A stretch of 64,000 nucleotides of DNA from JBMNOZ01 sp050943335 (GCA_050943335.1 JBMNOZ010000005.1:1-64000); one strand, 5' to 3'; shown: positions 28,748 through 37,824, counted from the first letter of the stretch. Numbers and translations: made by a program. Notes: generated by a model from the letters alone, not told the origin.

Positions 28748-30489
28748 TATACCTCACCTCCAAGAACATCTGTGATCGCTTTGCCCGGGGGAACCATCGG
28801 CAAAACAACCTCATCTGGTGAGATAGTGAAATCCAATAACACCGGTCCATCAGTGTTTACCGCCTCCTCAAAGGCCAGCTCAACCTGATGGGGGTGGTCA
28901 ATGCGCAAGCCTTTAATCCCATAAGCTTCCGCTACCTTTACAAAATCAGGGTTCGCATGAAGTTGGATCTGGCTGAAACGCTCCCCAAACATCATTTTTT
29001 GGAGCTGCCTAACCATCCCTAAAACCCCGTTATTCATTAACACTATTTTTATGGGCAATTTGTATTGAACGGTAGTTGCTAATTCCTGAATGCTCATTTG
29101 AAAGGAACCGTCGCCGGTCACTAAAAACACCAAGCTATCCGGTTTAGCAAACTGGGCACCAATAGCAGCCGGAAAACCAAACCCCATTGTTCCTAACCCT
29201 GCACTGGTAATAAACTGGCGGCCATGTTTAACCTTACAAAATTGGGCCGCCCACATCTGGTGCTGGCCGACATCAGTGGTTATGATGGCATCGTCACCGC
29301 CAATCTTGCTCAAGGCTTCCAGAATAGTTTGGGGATTTAAACGCCCGTCCTGTTCATAAACTAAAGGATACTCCTTCTGCCAATTCCGAAGCTGGGACCA
29401 CCATGAGCTTGTTTCCGGTTTTTTAACTTTAGTTATCAGTTCCTCTAAAACCAATCTCGCGTCCCCAACAATGGGAACATGGGTTTTTACCACTTTGCCT
29501 ATTTCCGCCGGATCAATATCGATATGTATCACTTTTGCTTGAGTGGCAAAGCGGTTCTTAAGCCCGCTGGTGACTCGATCGTCAAACCGAACCCCGATCG
29601 CTATCAAGAGATCGCAATCATTGACCGCCAAATTTGCAGTTACGGTCCCGTGCATACCTACCATGCCCAGAAAATTTGGATGACTACTGGGCAGGCTTCC
29701 GATCCCCATTAAAGTTGTTACCACAGGGAGCTCCGCTTTTTCTACAAGTTCTCTTAATACGGATTCGGCCCTGGAAGTAATAACCCCGCCTCCGGCATAA
29801 ACAATCGGCTTTTTGCTTTGAGCCAGAACCTTAGCAGCTTCAATTATTTGACCAGAGTTACCTTTCCCAAAATATTTGTAGCTGGGTAAGGAAATTTTAG
29901 GCGGTGTCGGGTCTTTTACCTCCGCGGCCATAACATCCTTCGGAAGATCTATTAAAACCGGACCCGGGCGCCCTGTCCCGGCAATATAAAAAGCCTCTTT
30001 TACAATCCTGGGGATATCTTGAGCATCTTTCACCAAATAAGAGTGTTTGGTTATAGGCAGGGTCATTCCAGTAATATCCACTTCCTGAAAAGAATCCATG
30101 CCCAAAAGATGGGTTGGCACCTGGCCAGTGATCACCACCAGGGGTACGGAATCCATATAAGCATTAGCAATCCCAGTGACCATATTGGAAGCCCCGGGAC
30201 CGGAAGTCGCTAGACAAACTCCGACTTTACCAGTAATCCGGGCATAAGCGTCAGCGGCGTGGACAGCCGTTTGTTCGTGCCGGGGTAAAATATGTTTGAT
30301 GGAGCTATCTAGCAGCGCATCATAAAGGGGGAGCAAAACACCACCGGGATAACCGAAAATGAGCTCCACGCCCTCTTGTTCCAAGATATCAAGGAGCGCC
30401 TTAGCCCCGTTGTAATCAGCAGACGTTAGCGCCTCCTGATCCTCCCAGGTAAATTCCGGATCTCTGATTATAAAGTTGTTTTTTCCCAA
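28747..30489 (-). CDS. ilvB: Acetolactate synthase large (catalytic) subunit, copy 2
   Basis: ThDP enzyme of the main branched-chain operon. It has FGYPGGVLLPLYDAL, the catalytic-Glu segment LPRHEQTAVHAADAYAR and the ThDP motif GDGSFQMSIQELATT. It carries about 28 extra N-terminal residues (MGKNNFIIRDPEFTWEDQEA...) before the usual start, read from a TTG with GGAGG about 10 nt upstream. Product length is 580 aa, against 563 for copy 1. It starts 5 nt after ilvD. Sequence differs clearly from copy 1, so the two synthases are distinct isozymes. Confidence 0.96.
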   Translation of the reverse strand: MGKNNFIIRDPEFTWEDQEALTSADYNGAKALLDILEQEGVELIFGYPGGVLLPLYDALLDSSIKHILPRHEQTAVHAADAYARITGKVGVCLATSGPGASNMVTGIANAYMDSVPLVVITGQVPTHLLGMDSFQEVDITGMTLPITKHSYLVKDAQDIPRIVKEAFYIAGTGRPGPVLIDLPKDVMAAEVKDPTPPKISLPSYKYFGKGNSGQIIEAAKVLAQSKKPIVYAGGGVITSRAESVLRELVEKAELPVVTTLMGIGSLPSSHPNFLGMVGMHGTVTANLAVNDCDLLIAIGVRFDDRVTSGLKNRFATQAKVIHIDIDPAEIGKVVKTHVPIVGDARLVLEELITKVKKPETSSWWSQLRNWQKEYPLVYEQDGRLNPQTILEALSKIGGDDAIITTDVGQHQMWAAQFCKVKHGRQFITSAGLGTMGFGFPAAIGAQFAKPDSLVFLVTGDGSFQMSIQELATTVQYKLPIKIVLMNNGVLGMVRQLQKMMFGERFSQIQLHANPDFVKVAEAYGIKGLRIDHPHQVELAFEEAVNTDGPVLLDFTISPDEVVLPMVPPGKAITDVLGGEV

Positions 30490-30494
30490 GTTGA

Positions 30495-32192
30495 TCAGTC
30501 CTCCTCAGCAGTCCGAAATGCTGCTCCCTTGTTTGCCGATTGTACATACTGAGCATAACGCCTCAGATAGCCGGTTCGGCCGGCAAGCTTATAAACTTTC
30601 TCCAACCCTTTGGCGGGGTCAAAGTTTTTTCTGCGTTCTGCTTTTTCTTCCTCCGGCAGCAACCAATCAATAGTGCGATTTATTAAATCTATCTTAATCA
30701 GATCTCCGTTTTTAACAAAAGCTATATCCCCTCCCAAAGCAGCTTCTGGGGAGATATGCCCGATCGAAAGGCCTCGGCTACCGCCCGAAAAACGACCGTC
30801 AGTTAAAAGAGCTACGGAAGAATCCAAACCCATACCCGCCAAAGTTGAAGTCGGTCCTAACATCTCCCTCATCCCAGGTCCTCCTCTGGGGCCTTCATAA
30901 CGAATGATTACGACATCGCCTTCTTTTATTTTTCCACTGCGAATAGCTTCCGCACCCTCATCTTCGCTGTCAAAAACCTTGGCCCGACCTTCAAAGACTA
31001 TCTCTCTCTCCGCTAACGCTCCGACCTTAATGACTGCCCCTTCAGGGGCTAAATTACCAAACAGAATACTCAAACCCCCGGTAAAAGAATAGGGATTATC
31101 TAAAGGTCGAATAACAGCGGGGTTTTTCACAGTAGCGTTCTTTAACCTTTCGTTTAAAGTGTCGCCGGAGACGGTTTGAACTGTGCCGTCAATTAAGCCG
31201 CCGTCTAAAAGGGTTTTAAGAACCGCGCTTATTCCACCGGCTTCATAAAGGTCTACTAGATAATGACCGCCCACAGCCGGGCTTAATTTACAAATTTGCG
31301 GGGTTGTGGCACTGATGGCATTAATAACATCTAATTCCAGCTCGATTTCTCCCTCCCAAGCAATGGCCGGAAGATGCAGGATAGTATTCGTTGAACATCC
31401 CAAAGCCATATCCGCAGTGAGGCCATTAATTAAAGCCGCTTCCGTGACAATATCTCGCGGGCGGATATTTTTACGCCAAAGCTCCATTACCTGGTAACCG
31501 CTCTCTTTGGCCAGCACAATCCTTTCCGAATAAACCGCTGGAATTGTTCCGTTTCCAGGTAAAGCCATTCCAAGCACTTCTGTGAGACAGTTCATGGAAT
31601 TAGCAGTAAACATACCGGCACAAGAACCGCAAGTCGGACAGGCCTTCTGTTCAAATTCTTTAAGCCACTCCTCATTTTCCTGCCCGCTATGAACCCGACC
31701 CGCGGCTTCAAAAAGGGTGATCAGGTTAACATCTTCGCCTTTAAACCTCCCAGGAAGCATAGGGCCCCCGCTTACAACAATGGAAGGGACATTTAAGCGC
31801 AGCGCCGCCATTAACATCCCTGGGACAACCTTGTCACAACTGGGAATAAAGACCAAAGCATCCAAGGAATGAGCTCTAGCCATGATCTCAATAGAATCCG
31901 CAATCAGTTCTCTACTGGCTAAGGAAAAATGCATCCCTTCATGACCCATTGCAATTCCATCGCATACACCAATGGTTGGAAATTCAAGAGGAGTACCCCC
32001 GTTTTCCCGTACCCCGGCTTTAACAGCCTCAGCTACGGATCGCAAATGCATATGCCCCGGAACCAATTCATTAAATGAATTGACCACTCCGACCAAAGGT
32101 TTTTGGATTTCTCGGTCTGTGAGCCCCAAAGCTTTAAGAAGAGAACGATGCGGCGCCCGATCAATTCCTTTTTTTATGGCATCGCTGTTCAT
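30495..32192 (-). CDS. ilvD: Dihydroxy-acid dehydratase
   Basis: Fe-S enzyme making the 2-keto acids of valine and isoleucine. Cluster cysteines lie in [12 protein letters not shown] (about residue 118) and [17 protein letters not shown] (about 188), with the first one in [13 protein letters not shown]. The C-terminal motif is [19 protein letters not shown]. The 565-aa length is typical. It is the second gene of the operon, 56 nt after ilvE. Confidence 0.97.
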   Translation of the reverse strand: MNSDAIKKGIDRAPHRSLLKALGLTDREIQKPLVGVVNSFNELVPGHMHLRSVAEAVKAGVRENGGTPLEFPTIGVCDGIAMGHEGMHFSLASRELIADSIEIMARAHSLDALVFIPSCDKVVPGMLMAALRLNVPSIVVSGGPMLPGRFKGEDVNLITLFEAAGRVHSGQENEEWLKEFEQKACPTCGSCAGMFTANSMNCLTEVLGMALPGNGTIPAVYSERIVLAKESGYQVMELWRKNIRPRDIVTEAALINGLTADMALGCSTNTILHLPAIAWEGEIELELDVINAISATTPQICKLSPAVGGHYLVDLYEAGGISAVLKTLLDGGLIDGTVQTVSGDTLNERLKNATVKNPAVIRPLDNPYSFTGGLSILFGNLAPEGAVIKVGALAEREIVFEGRAKVFDSEDEGAEAIRSGKIKEGDVVIIRYEGPRGGPGMREMLGPTSTLAGMGLDSSVALLTDGRFSGGSRGLSIGHISPEAALGGDIAFVKNGDLIKIDLINRTIDWLLPEEEKAERRKNFDPAKGLEKVYKLAGRTGYLRRYAQYVQSANKGAAFRTAEED

Positions 32193-32248
32193 AGGACCGC
32201 TTCCTTTCAGTCTGTAAATTGATATTCTAAAAACGAATTACCAAAGAA

Positions 32249-33115
32249 TTAAATCAATTCCCCGTCCCTTAAAGTTAAATCTTGGTAGGCGGCTAAGAGT
32301 TTTTTGAAAATTGGTCCCGGTTTTCCGTCCCCGATTACCCTAGAATCAACTTTTATAACAGGGATGAGTTCCGCTGCGGTTCCGGTAAGGAAACATTCGT
32401 CAGCACAGTAAACATCAGACAAGTTAAATAACTCCTCTTTCACCGGGATCCCCTGCTCCTGTGCTAACTCGATGACCGCATCCCTGGTAATCCCTTTTAA
32501 GATCCCAGCATAGGCGGGAGGAGTGATGAGCACCCCATCTTTAACCAGGAAAACATTATCCCCGGTAGCCTCGCATACATAACCTTCCTGATTAAGCATT
32601 AGGGCTTCTGTAACCCCGGCCTTATTAGCCTCTATTTTGGCTAAAATATTATTCAGATAATTGAGAGATTTTATTCGAGGGCTTAAAGCGTCGTTACTGT
32701 TTCGGCGGGTAGTGGCAGTTACAATTTCCAGCCCGTTTTCATACATGCTTTGGGGATATAAAGTTATATTTCCCGCTATACAGTAAATTCCGGCTTTAGA
32801 ACACTTTAAGGGATCTAAACCTAAGTCGCCCACCCCTCTGGAAACAACCAGCCGGATATAGGCATCCTTAAGGTTATTTCTTCTTACTGTTTCGCAAACA
32901 ATATCCATCATTTCCCGACGGCTGATTCCAATATCTAAAAGAATAATCGCCGCTGATTCATAAAGCCGATCAATATGTTCCTTTAATCTAAAGACTCGGC
33001 CCTTATAAGCCCTAATCCCCTCAAATACTCCATCTCCATAAAGAAATCCGTGATCAAATACCGATATGGTGGTCTCTTTACTGTCGACAAATTTACCGTT
33101 GGAGTAAATAATCAT
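32249..33115 (-). CDS. ilvE: Branched-chain amino acid aminotransferase
   Basis: PLP enzyme of fold class IV that performs the last step for Val, Ile and Leu. It has FDHGFLYGDGVFEGIRAYKG, the PLP lysine in RIKSLNYLNNILAKIEA (about residue 160), EATGDNVFLVKDG and FLTGTAAELIPV. At 288 aa it is the short form; D-amino-acid transaminase and ADC lyase share the fold, but the operon context favours IlvE. It is the first gene of the nine-gene ilv/leu operon. AAGGAGAG lies upstream. The leader is described separately. Confidence 0.94.
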   Translation of the reverse strand: MIIYSNGKFVDSKETTISVFDHGFLYGDGVFEGIRAYKGRVFRLKEHIDRLYESAAIILLDIGISRREMMDIVCETVRRNNLKDAYIRLVVSRGVGDLGLDPLKCSKAGIYCIAGNITLYPQSMYENGLEIVTATTRRNSNDALSPRIKSLNYLNNILAKIEANKAGVTEALMLNQEGYVCEATGDNVFLVKDGVLITPPAYAGILKGITRDAVIELAQEQGIPVKEELFNLSDVYCADECFLTGTAAELIPVIKVDSRVIGDGKPGPIFKKLLAAYQDLTLRDGELI

Positions 33116-33162
33116 TACTTTTCTCTCTCCTTAAGTGTTTTATTCTACCATTTATTAATCAT

Positions 33163-33191
33163 ACTATAGAAATTAGTACTTTGGCCACCAA
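33163..33191 (-). promoter_or_regulatory. Possible second ilvE promoter below the leader terminator
   Basis: The minus strand reads -35 TTGGTG, 17-nt spacer, -10 TATAGT, about 40 nt before the ilvE ATG and downstream of the leader terminator. A perfect 5-3-5 inverted repeat (TTTGG-CCA-CCAAA, 33180-33192) overlaps the -35 box. If active it would allow expression that escapes the attenuator. Confidence 0.35.
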
Positions 33192-33202
33192 AATTAAAAA
33201 TA

Positions 33203-33350
33203 AATAAGTATAGCAAAAAAACCCGAGTAGTCCGCCTCCAAACTTCCCTCACGGGCTTCTAGCAAAGTGCTAAAATACTTATTCTCGGCAGCTAGAGTGT
33301 TCAAGCAAGTCTTATAAAATTAAACTGTCTTATAACACATAATTATTTCT
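33203..33350 (-). promoter_or_regulatory. Structured leader RNA (attenuator) of the ilvE-leuB operon
   Basis: The 328-nt gap between the MFS gene and ilvE contains a leader RNA on the minus strand. Elements: a hairpin followed by seven T (GCCCG...CTCGGG, 33255-33215), which looks like a terminator; an earlier GCCGAG (33289-33284) able to pair with the CTCGG arm as an antiterminator; CTAGC/GCTAG arms; and AATAAGTAT (33283-33275) with AGCA, matching TGCT and ATACTTATT (33211-33203) beyond the T run. There is no T-box core (TGGTACCGCGG), and no short reading frame rich in Leu/Ile/Val codons. I do not recognise a known riboswitch class. Confidence 0.6.
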
Positions 33351-33354
33351 CTAT

Positions 33355-33383
33355 AGTTTATATGCTACAGTTGCCAGTGTCAA
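33355..33383 (-). promoter_or_regulatory. Main promoter of the ilv/leu operon
   Basis: -35 TTGACA (perfect), 17-nt spacer, -10 TAAACT on the minus strand, with an alternative TATAAA register. It lies upstream of the structured leader, so transcripts begin near 33348 and run through the attenuator into ilvE. Confidence 0.6.
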
Positions 33384-33443
33384 GAATTAAAGTCCATGTA
33401 TTAGTAAAACAATTCCTACTCCACTATCTCATAATAATCTGGC

Positions 33444-34736
33444 TTATTTACCTTCTAAAGAAACCGCTTCCTTTTTTCGGTTACGGACAATAAGCCTATA
33501 AATAACTGATAAAACTAACCCGGAGATAGCCAGAAAACCCCCGACTAAAAAAGCCGGCTGATAACTATTGGTCGCGCTATAAATACCGGCCACGATATTG
33601 GGGCCTGTTAAACCGGCAATAGCAAAGCCAATAAACATAATGCCATAGTTAACGCTATTATTCCTGGATCCAAATTGATCAGCGGTAAAACCCGGATAAA
33701 CTCCCATAAAAGACCCGAAACACAAACCAATAAGGACTATGCTTATGTAAAAACGAATAATGTTTTGTTCCTGACAGAAGAAAAGCAGACCCATTGCTCC
33801 TAGAGCAACTATTAGCATTATAGTCAGGGTATTGATTCTCCCGATCTTGTCGGAAATAAAACCGGCAGAAGCTCTCCCTATACTATTGGAAAGAGCTATA
33901 AGAGAAACAACAATTGTTGCTGAGGAAACAGACAGGTTAACCATAGTTTGAGCTATAGAAGAGGCTTGGGATATTATCATCATCCCAAAATTTGCCCCAC
34001 AGACCAGCATAAGAATCATGACGTAAAAAACAGGGTCGGCAAGCATTCCTCTCCAGTTTTTCTCGATGGCTTCTTTCCCGCCCAAACTATAAAAATCTTT
34101 CGGTGGGGTCCAGCCCCAGGGTTTAAAATCTCGGGGGCTTTTGGTGACAAAAATAGTGCCAATGGTTATAAGGATAAAAAAGACCAGGCCAAACATTTTA
34201 AAAGCGGAAGTTACGCCTGTTCTAATTATTAAATAATTAGCAATAGGAGATATGATTACCGAACTTATCCCGTAAGATGCTGTGGTAATACCCCCAACCA
34301 TCCCCCTCCGGTCAGGAAAAAATTTAACCGAATTGCTGATTGTACATCCGTAAACCAGTCCCATAGCCAGACCACAGACAATACCATAACCGAAGATGAG
34401 CATTCCTATTCCTTTTGCAAATCCGGAGATAATAAGTCCCGAACCATACATCACTCCCCCGGCAAAAATAACCCACTTCGGGCCGAATTTATCATTAATA
34501 TATCCCCCGGAGATCAAAGTTATGGGGCCTAAACTATTGGCAATGGAAAAAACTATTGCCAGGCTTCCAGCAGTTAAGGCCATGCCGGTAACACTGCTTA
34601 GATGTTCGGCCATGGGAGCAGCAAAAACACTCCAGGCATACATGGAGCCAATACACAAATTAATAAGACAACTAGCGACTAAAACCGCCCATCTTCTTTT
34701 AGTCAGATATCTTACCTGTTCCGGGGATAACTCCAT
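33444..34736 (-). CDS. MFS transporter, oxalate/formate antiporter (OFA) family
   Basis: Twelve-helix major facilitator carrier. Family features: RRWAVLVASCLINLCIGSMYAWSVF at the start (helix 1), GYINDKFGPKWVIFAGG (motif A-like, loop 2-3), SDKIGRINTLTIM (loop 8-9) and GVYPGFTADQFGSRNNSVNYG, typical of OFA proteins. These exchange small carboxylates, but substrates vary widely and this one cannot be assigned. The 430-aa length is normal. It diverges from hom and lies upstream of, but apart from, the ilv operon, which has its own promoter. AAGGGG precedes the ATG weakly. Confidence 0.88.
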   Translation of the reverse strand: MELSPEQVRYLTKRRWAVLVASCLINLCIGSMYAWSVFAAPMAEHLSSVTGMALTAGSLAIVFSIANSLGPITLISGGYINDKFGPKWVIFAGGVMYGSGLIISGFAKGIGMLIFGYGIVCGLAMGLVYGCTISNSVKFFPDRRGMVGGITTASYGISSVIISPIANYLIIRTGVTSAFKMFGLVFFILITIGTIFVTKSPRDFKPWGWTPPKDFYSLGGKEAIEKNWRGMLADPVFYVMILMLVCGANFGMMIISQASSIAQTMVNLSVSSATIVVSLIALSNSIGRASAGFISDKIGRINTLTIMLIVALGAMGLLFFCQEQNIIRFYISIVLIGLCFGSFMGVYPGFTADQFGSRNNSVNYGIMFIGFAIAGLTGPNIVAGIYSATNSYQPAFLVGGFLAISGLVLSVIYRLIVRNRKKEAVSLEGK

Positions 34737-34846
34737 TAATTCAGCCCCTTAAAAAATACATAAAAAAAGATCTTCTTACTAAAGTTGCCCTATAATGTAA
34801 TTATATACTAAACCTCGAAGGAAATATATGTTTTTGCCTTTTTCCC

Positions 34847-34875
34847 TTGCTAATTTTAAAAGGGACTGTTATAAT
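34847..34875 (+). promoter_or_regulatory. Promoter of hom-thrB
   Basis: -35 TTGCTA, 17-nt spacer, perfect -10 TATAAT. The leader of about 45 nt contains CCCC-TGT-GGGG just before the Shine-Dalgarno GGAGG, a small hairpin that could affect translation. Same -35/-10 core as the ilvB copy 1 promoter. Confidence 0.65.
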
Positions 34876-34927
34876 GTCCTCTATACAAACACAAATGTTT
34901 CCCCTGTGGGGATTGGAGGAAGGAATT

Positions 34928-36214
34928 ATGAAACAGATTGCCATCGGCCTTTTAGGATTTGGTACGGTTGGGTCCGGTGTGGCGCAAATATTAAAAAATA
35001 ACCGTTTTGATATTAAAAGCCGAACAAATGCCAACATTTTTATTAAGAAATCTCTGGTCCGAGATCCTCTCAAGGACAGACCTCATAGCGATAACCTTTC
35101 CTTTACCACTAATGCGGAAGAAATACTAAAAGACCCGGAAATCCAGATCGTGGTGGAGGTTATGGGCGGTATTGAGCCGGCCCGTTCTTATATTTTGGAA
35201 GCCTTTAAACAGGGCAAACATGTGGTTACCGCCAATAAAGATCTTTTAGCGCTCCACGGAAGCGAGTTGTTCGCCGCCGCAGCCCAAAATAATTGCGATT
35301 TGTATTTTGAAGCCAGTGTTGCCGGAGGAATTCCGATTATCGCCGCTCTAACCCAGTCCTTAACCGCTAATCGAGTTTCCTCTATTCTGGGGATTATTAA
35401 CGGAACTACAAACTATATTCTCTCCGCCATGACTGAACAGGCGCGGGATTTTGAGGATGTGCTCAAGGAAGCCCAGGAATTCGGGTATGCGGAAGCGGAT
35501 CCCACTTCAGATATAGAGGGGCTTGATGCCGCACGTAAATTGGCTATTCTCTCCACCCTAGCCTTCAATACCGAGATTACTTTTGAACAGGTTTTTGTCG
35601 AAGGTATTTCCAAAGTATCTAAAACCGATATTCAATACGCCAAAGAATTGGGATGTGTAATTAAACTCCTCGCTATCGCTAAAAATAAGGACGGAGAAAT
35701 TGAAGTCCGGGTTCATCCTACCATGATTAATAAAAATCACCCTTTAGCAACTGTAAATGGGGTCTATAACGCAGTTTATATTGTGGGAGATGCTTTGGGA
35801 GAAGCAATGTTTTACGGCCAGGGAGCCGGGGCTCTTCCTACCGGGAGCGCCGTAGTCTCAGATATTATTCAAATTGTTCGCAACATGGAGTGTGCTTCTC
35901 CCACAACAAGAAACGGCAGCTACAGAAAACTGCCTCTTAAGCCAGTAGAAAACTTCACAACCGGATATTATATTCGGATTAAAGTTCAGGACGAACCGCG
36001 GGTTTTTGCCACTGTCGCTTCTTTCTTTGCCCAAGCCGGCATCAGTTTTAACTCTATTATCCAGAAGCCCAGACCGGATAAAAATGCGGAAATCGTACTG
36101 GTAACCCACCCTTGTAAGGAAGGGCAGATTCGTAAAGCTCTGGAATCTTTAAATAACTATAATAAGTTAGAAAAAGTCTATAATGTGTTGCGTTTGGAGA
36201 ATGGGGTGCAATAA
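34928..36214 (+). CDS. hom: Homoserine dehydrogenase
   Basis: NAD(P)-dependent reduction of aspartate semialdehyde to homoserine, leading to threonine and methionine. The dinucleotide site is GLLGFGTVGSGVAQIL (residues 7-22). Catalytic region includes ASVAGGIPIIAAL, INGTTNYILSAM, and EADPTSDIEGLDAARKLAIL. A C-terminal ACT domain (about 350-428) suggests threonine feedback. I chose ATG at 34928 (GGAGG 8 nt upstream, 428 aa); the frame is open upstream to 34847, but that stretch contains the promoter. No aspartokinase lies nearby. Confidence 0.96.
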   Translation: MKQIAIGLLGFGTVGSGVAQILKNNRFDIKSRTNANIFIKKSLVRDPLKDRPHSDNLSFTTNAEEILKDPEIQIVVEVMGGIEPARSYILEAFKQGKHVVTANKDLLALHGSELFAAAAQNNCDLYFEASVAGGIPIIAALTQSLTANRVSSILGIINGTTNYILSAMTEQARDFEDVLKEAQEFGYAEADPTSDIEGLDAARKLAILSTLAFNTEITFEQVFVEGISKVSKTDIQYAKELGCVIKLLAIAKNKDGEIEVRVHPTMINKNHPLATVNGVYNAVYIVGDALGEAMFYGQGAGALPTGSAVVSDIIQIVRNMECASPTTRNGSYRKLPLKPVENFTTGYYIRIKVQDEPRVFATVASFFAQAGISFNSIIQKPRPDKNAEIVLVTHPCKEGQIRKALESLNNYNKLEKVYNVLRLENGVQ

Positions 36215-36216
36215 AT

Positions 36217-37116
36217 GTGTATTGCGTAAAAATACCCGCCACTTCAGCCAATTTAGGGCCTGGTTTTGATTGTTTGGGATTGGCTTTAAAGCTCTACAAT
36301 GTTTTCAAGGTTGAACCGGGCGAGGTTTTAAGTTTGGAACTCCAAGGGGATTATGTAGAGAATATCAGCCTCCAGGAAGATAACCTTTTCTGGCAAGCAG
36401 CCTGTGTTCTCTGGCGAAAAATTGGTTTTAAACCCCAACCTTTAAAGATTGTTATTGAAAGCTATGTCCCCCCTTTCCGAGGGCTTGGCAGCAGCTCCAC
36501 CGCTGTAGTCGGGGGATTGATGATTGCCAATGCTCTGGCCGGCGACCCTTTCAGTCGGCCAGAGCTCTTAAATATCGCCAGTGAAATAGAAGGACACTCC
36601 GACAATGTCTGCCCCGCACTATATGGGGGGATTACACTCTCGGTAAAAAATGAGGGGCAAATAATTCCTAAAATTTTGACTACAAAGCCAAAATTTAAAA
36701 TAGTCGTCCTTATCCCCGAGATCACAATCCCAACTACTAAAGCCCGCGAAATATTACCTGCCAATATCCGTAGGGATGATGTTGTCTTCAATTCCTCCCG
36801 GGTGGGTTTACTTGTCAATTGTTTTTTAAAAGAAGAGTATGAGCTTTTAAATATCGCTACTCAGGATAGGATTCATCAAAATCAAAGGGCATCCCTCCTT
36901 CCCGGAATGGTTAAAACCCTAGCCAAAGCTGTGGAAAGCGGGGCCTATGGAGCAACCTTAAGCGGCGCAGGACCTACCCTTCTGGCTTTTAGCCCTTATA
37001 ATTTAGAACAAAAAATTGCCACCGCCATGAAAAAAGCGTTGGCTAATTATTCAATAAATTCCAGCGCTTTAGTTTTAGATATTGATCCTTCGGGAGCAGT
37101 GATGAGTAAAGAATGA
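36217..37116 (+). CDS. thrB: Homoserine kinase
   Basis: GHMP-family kinase phosphorylating homoserine on the way to threonine. It begins VKIPATSANLGPGFDCLGLAL, with the ATP loop PPFRGLGSSSTAVVGGL (about residues 85-101) and the C-terminal GATLSGAGPTLLAF. The 299-aa length is standard. The start is GTG, 2 nt after the hom stop, so the genes are one unit. Threonine synthase is not in the window. Confidence 0.96.
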   Translation: MYCVKIPATSANLGPGFDCLGLALKLYNVFKVEPGEVLSLELQGDYVENISLQEDNLFWQAACVLWRKIGFKPQPLKIVIESYVPPFRGLGSSSTAVVGGLMIANALAGDPFSRPELLNIASEIEGHSDNVCPALYGGITLSVKNEGQIIPKILTTKPKFKIVVLIPEITIPTTKAREILPANIRRDDVVFNSSRVGLLVNCFLKEEYELLNIATQDRIHQNQRASLLPGMVKTLAKAVESGAYGATLSGAGPTLLAFSPYNLEQKIATAMKKALANYSINSSALVLDIDPSGAVMSKE

Positions 37117-37149
37117 GTCAAGAGGTCATCGGCCTTGGACTCATTCTTT
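37108..37149. terminator. Bidirectional terminator shared by convergent thrB and slt
   Basis: A perfect 12-bp inverted repeat (AAAGAATGAGTC / GACTCATTCTTT), with further pairing inside, spans the 24-nt gap between convergent genes. Each arm codes for the final Lys-Glu-stop of its own gene. The T-rich arm ends (TTCTTT) work in both directions. Confidence 0.75.
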
Positions 37150-37716
37150 ATAATAAACTTGCTCATCATAAAGTCGGGAATATATTTTATAAGACTTTAA
37201 AACTTTTTTTACATATTCCCTTGTTTCAAAAAAAGGAATGTCTTCAATAAGATAAGGGCCCAAATCTGATGCTTGAAGCCATTTGGCCACGCGGCCACAA
37301 CCTGCATTATAAGCGGCCAGAACTATGACAGCGTTCCCGTCAAACTGTTTATTTAGCTGCGCCAAGTACCAGGTTCCGTAACGGATATTGACCTCCGGAT
37401 CTAATAAAATATCCTCCCTGTACTCTTCCCCCAGGTGGTGAGCAATTTCTCGGGCTGTAGCCGGCATGATCTGCATCAAACCAAGGGCTCCCTTTGGGGA
37501 ACAGGATTCGGGTTTAAAGCGGCTCTCCTCCCTCATCACAGCCAACACAAATAAAGGATCTAGAGAATACTCCGAAGCGTATTTTTCAATCAGCGGTTTA
37601 TAGGGATAAGGGTAGCGTATTTTTTCAAGGATTTTAAATTGCTGTAAACTAAAGGCAATAAAAAGCAACAGAACCAATATAATAATTTTCGGTAATTTTC
37701 GTTTGACGATAAACAA
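37141..37716 (-). CDS. Membrane-anchored lytic transglycosylase, Slt type
   Basis: Peptidoglycan lyase with an N-terminal signal anchor (residues 9-27) and a goose-lysozyme-like SLT domain. The catalytic Glu is in AVMREESRFKPES (about residue 63). Other conserved parts are GALGLMQIMPATAREIA, NIRYGTWYLAQLN and LAAYNAGCGRVAKW. The 191-aa length matches the short form common in clostridia next to coaE. The gene lies downstream of coaE on the same strand, with a 107-nt gap holding an inverted repeat. Confidence 0.92.
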   Translation of the reverse strand: MFIVKRKLPKIIILVLLLFIAFSLQQFKILEKIRYPYPYKPLIEKYASEYSLDPLFVLAVMREESRFKPESCSPKGALGLMQIMPATAREIAHHLGEEYREDILLDPEVNIRYGTWYLAQLNKQFDGNAVIVLAAYNAGCGRVAKWLQASDLGPYLIEDIPFFETREYVKKVLKSYKIYSRLYDEQVYYKE

Positions 37717-37770
37717 TTTCTACCATCCTAATAGTTTTTAAATCTATATGCAAAACCTTTAGCCCTTATG

Positions 37771-37824
37771 AGTGGAGGGAGATGCTCCTCCGGTTCGTAG
37801 GCTTGTGAAATATTTCCCTCCACT
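37771..37824 (-). repeat. 10-bp inverted repeat between coaE and the transglycosylase gene
   Basis: AGTGGAGGGA (37771-37780) and TCCCTCCACT (37815-37824) pair perfectly across a 34-nt loop. The second arm ends on the first base of the coaE stop. Inside the loop region CTCCTCC can instead pair with GGAGGGAG, so two alternative folds exist. There is no T run, so it is not a classic terminator. Confidence 0.6.

Noticed and set aside
33220..33300. Resemblance of the ilvE leader (AAGCCCGTGAGG) to ykkC-type (guanidine, ppGpp, PRPP) riboswitches
   Set aside because: The distance between the 5' CTAG and the 3' GCCCG elements is about 40 nt, too short for the ykkC fold, and the inner conserved blocks are missing.
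33290..33350. A leader peptide for classic branched-chain attenuation (ATG TGT TAT AAG ACA GTT TAA)
   Set aside because: Only one Val codon in six and no run of Leu/Ile/Val codons; it does not explain the structure.
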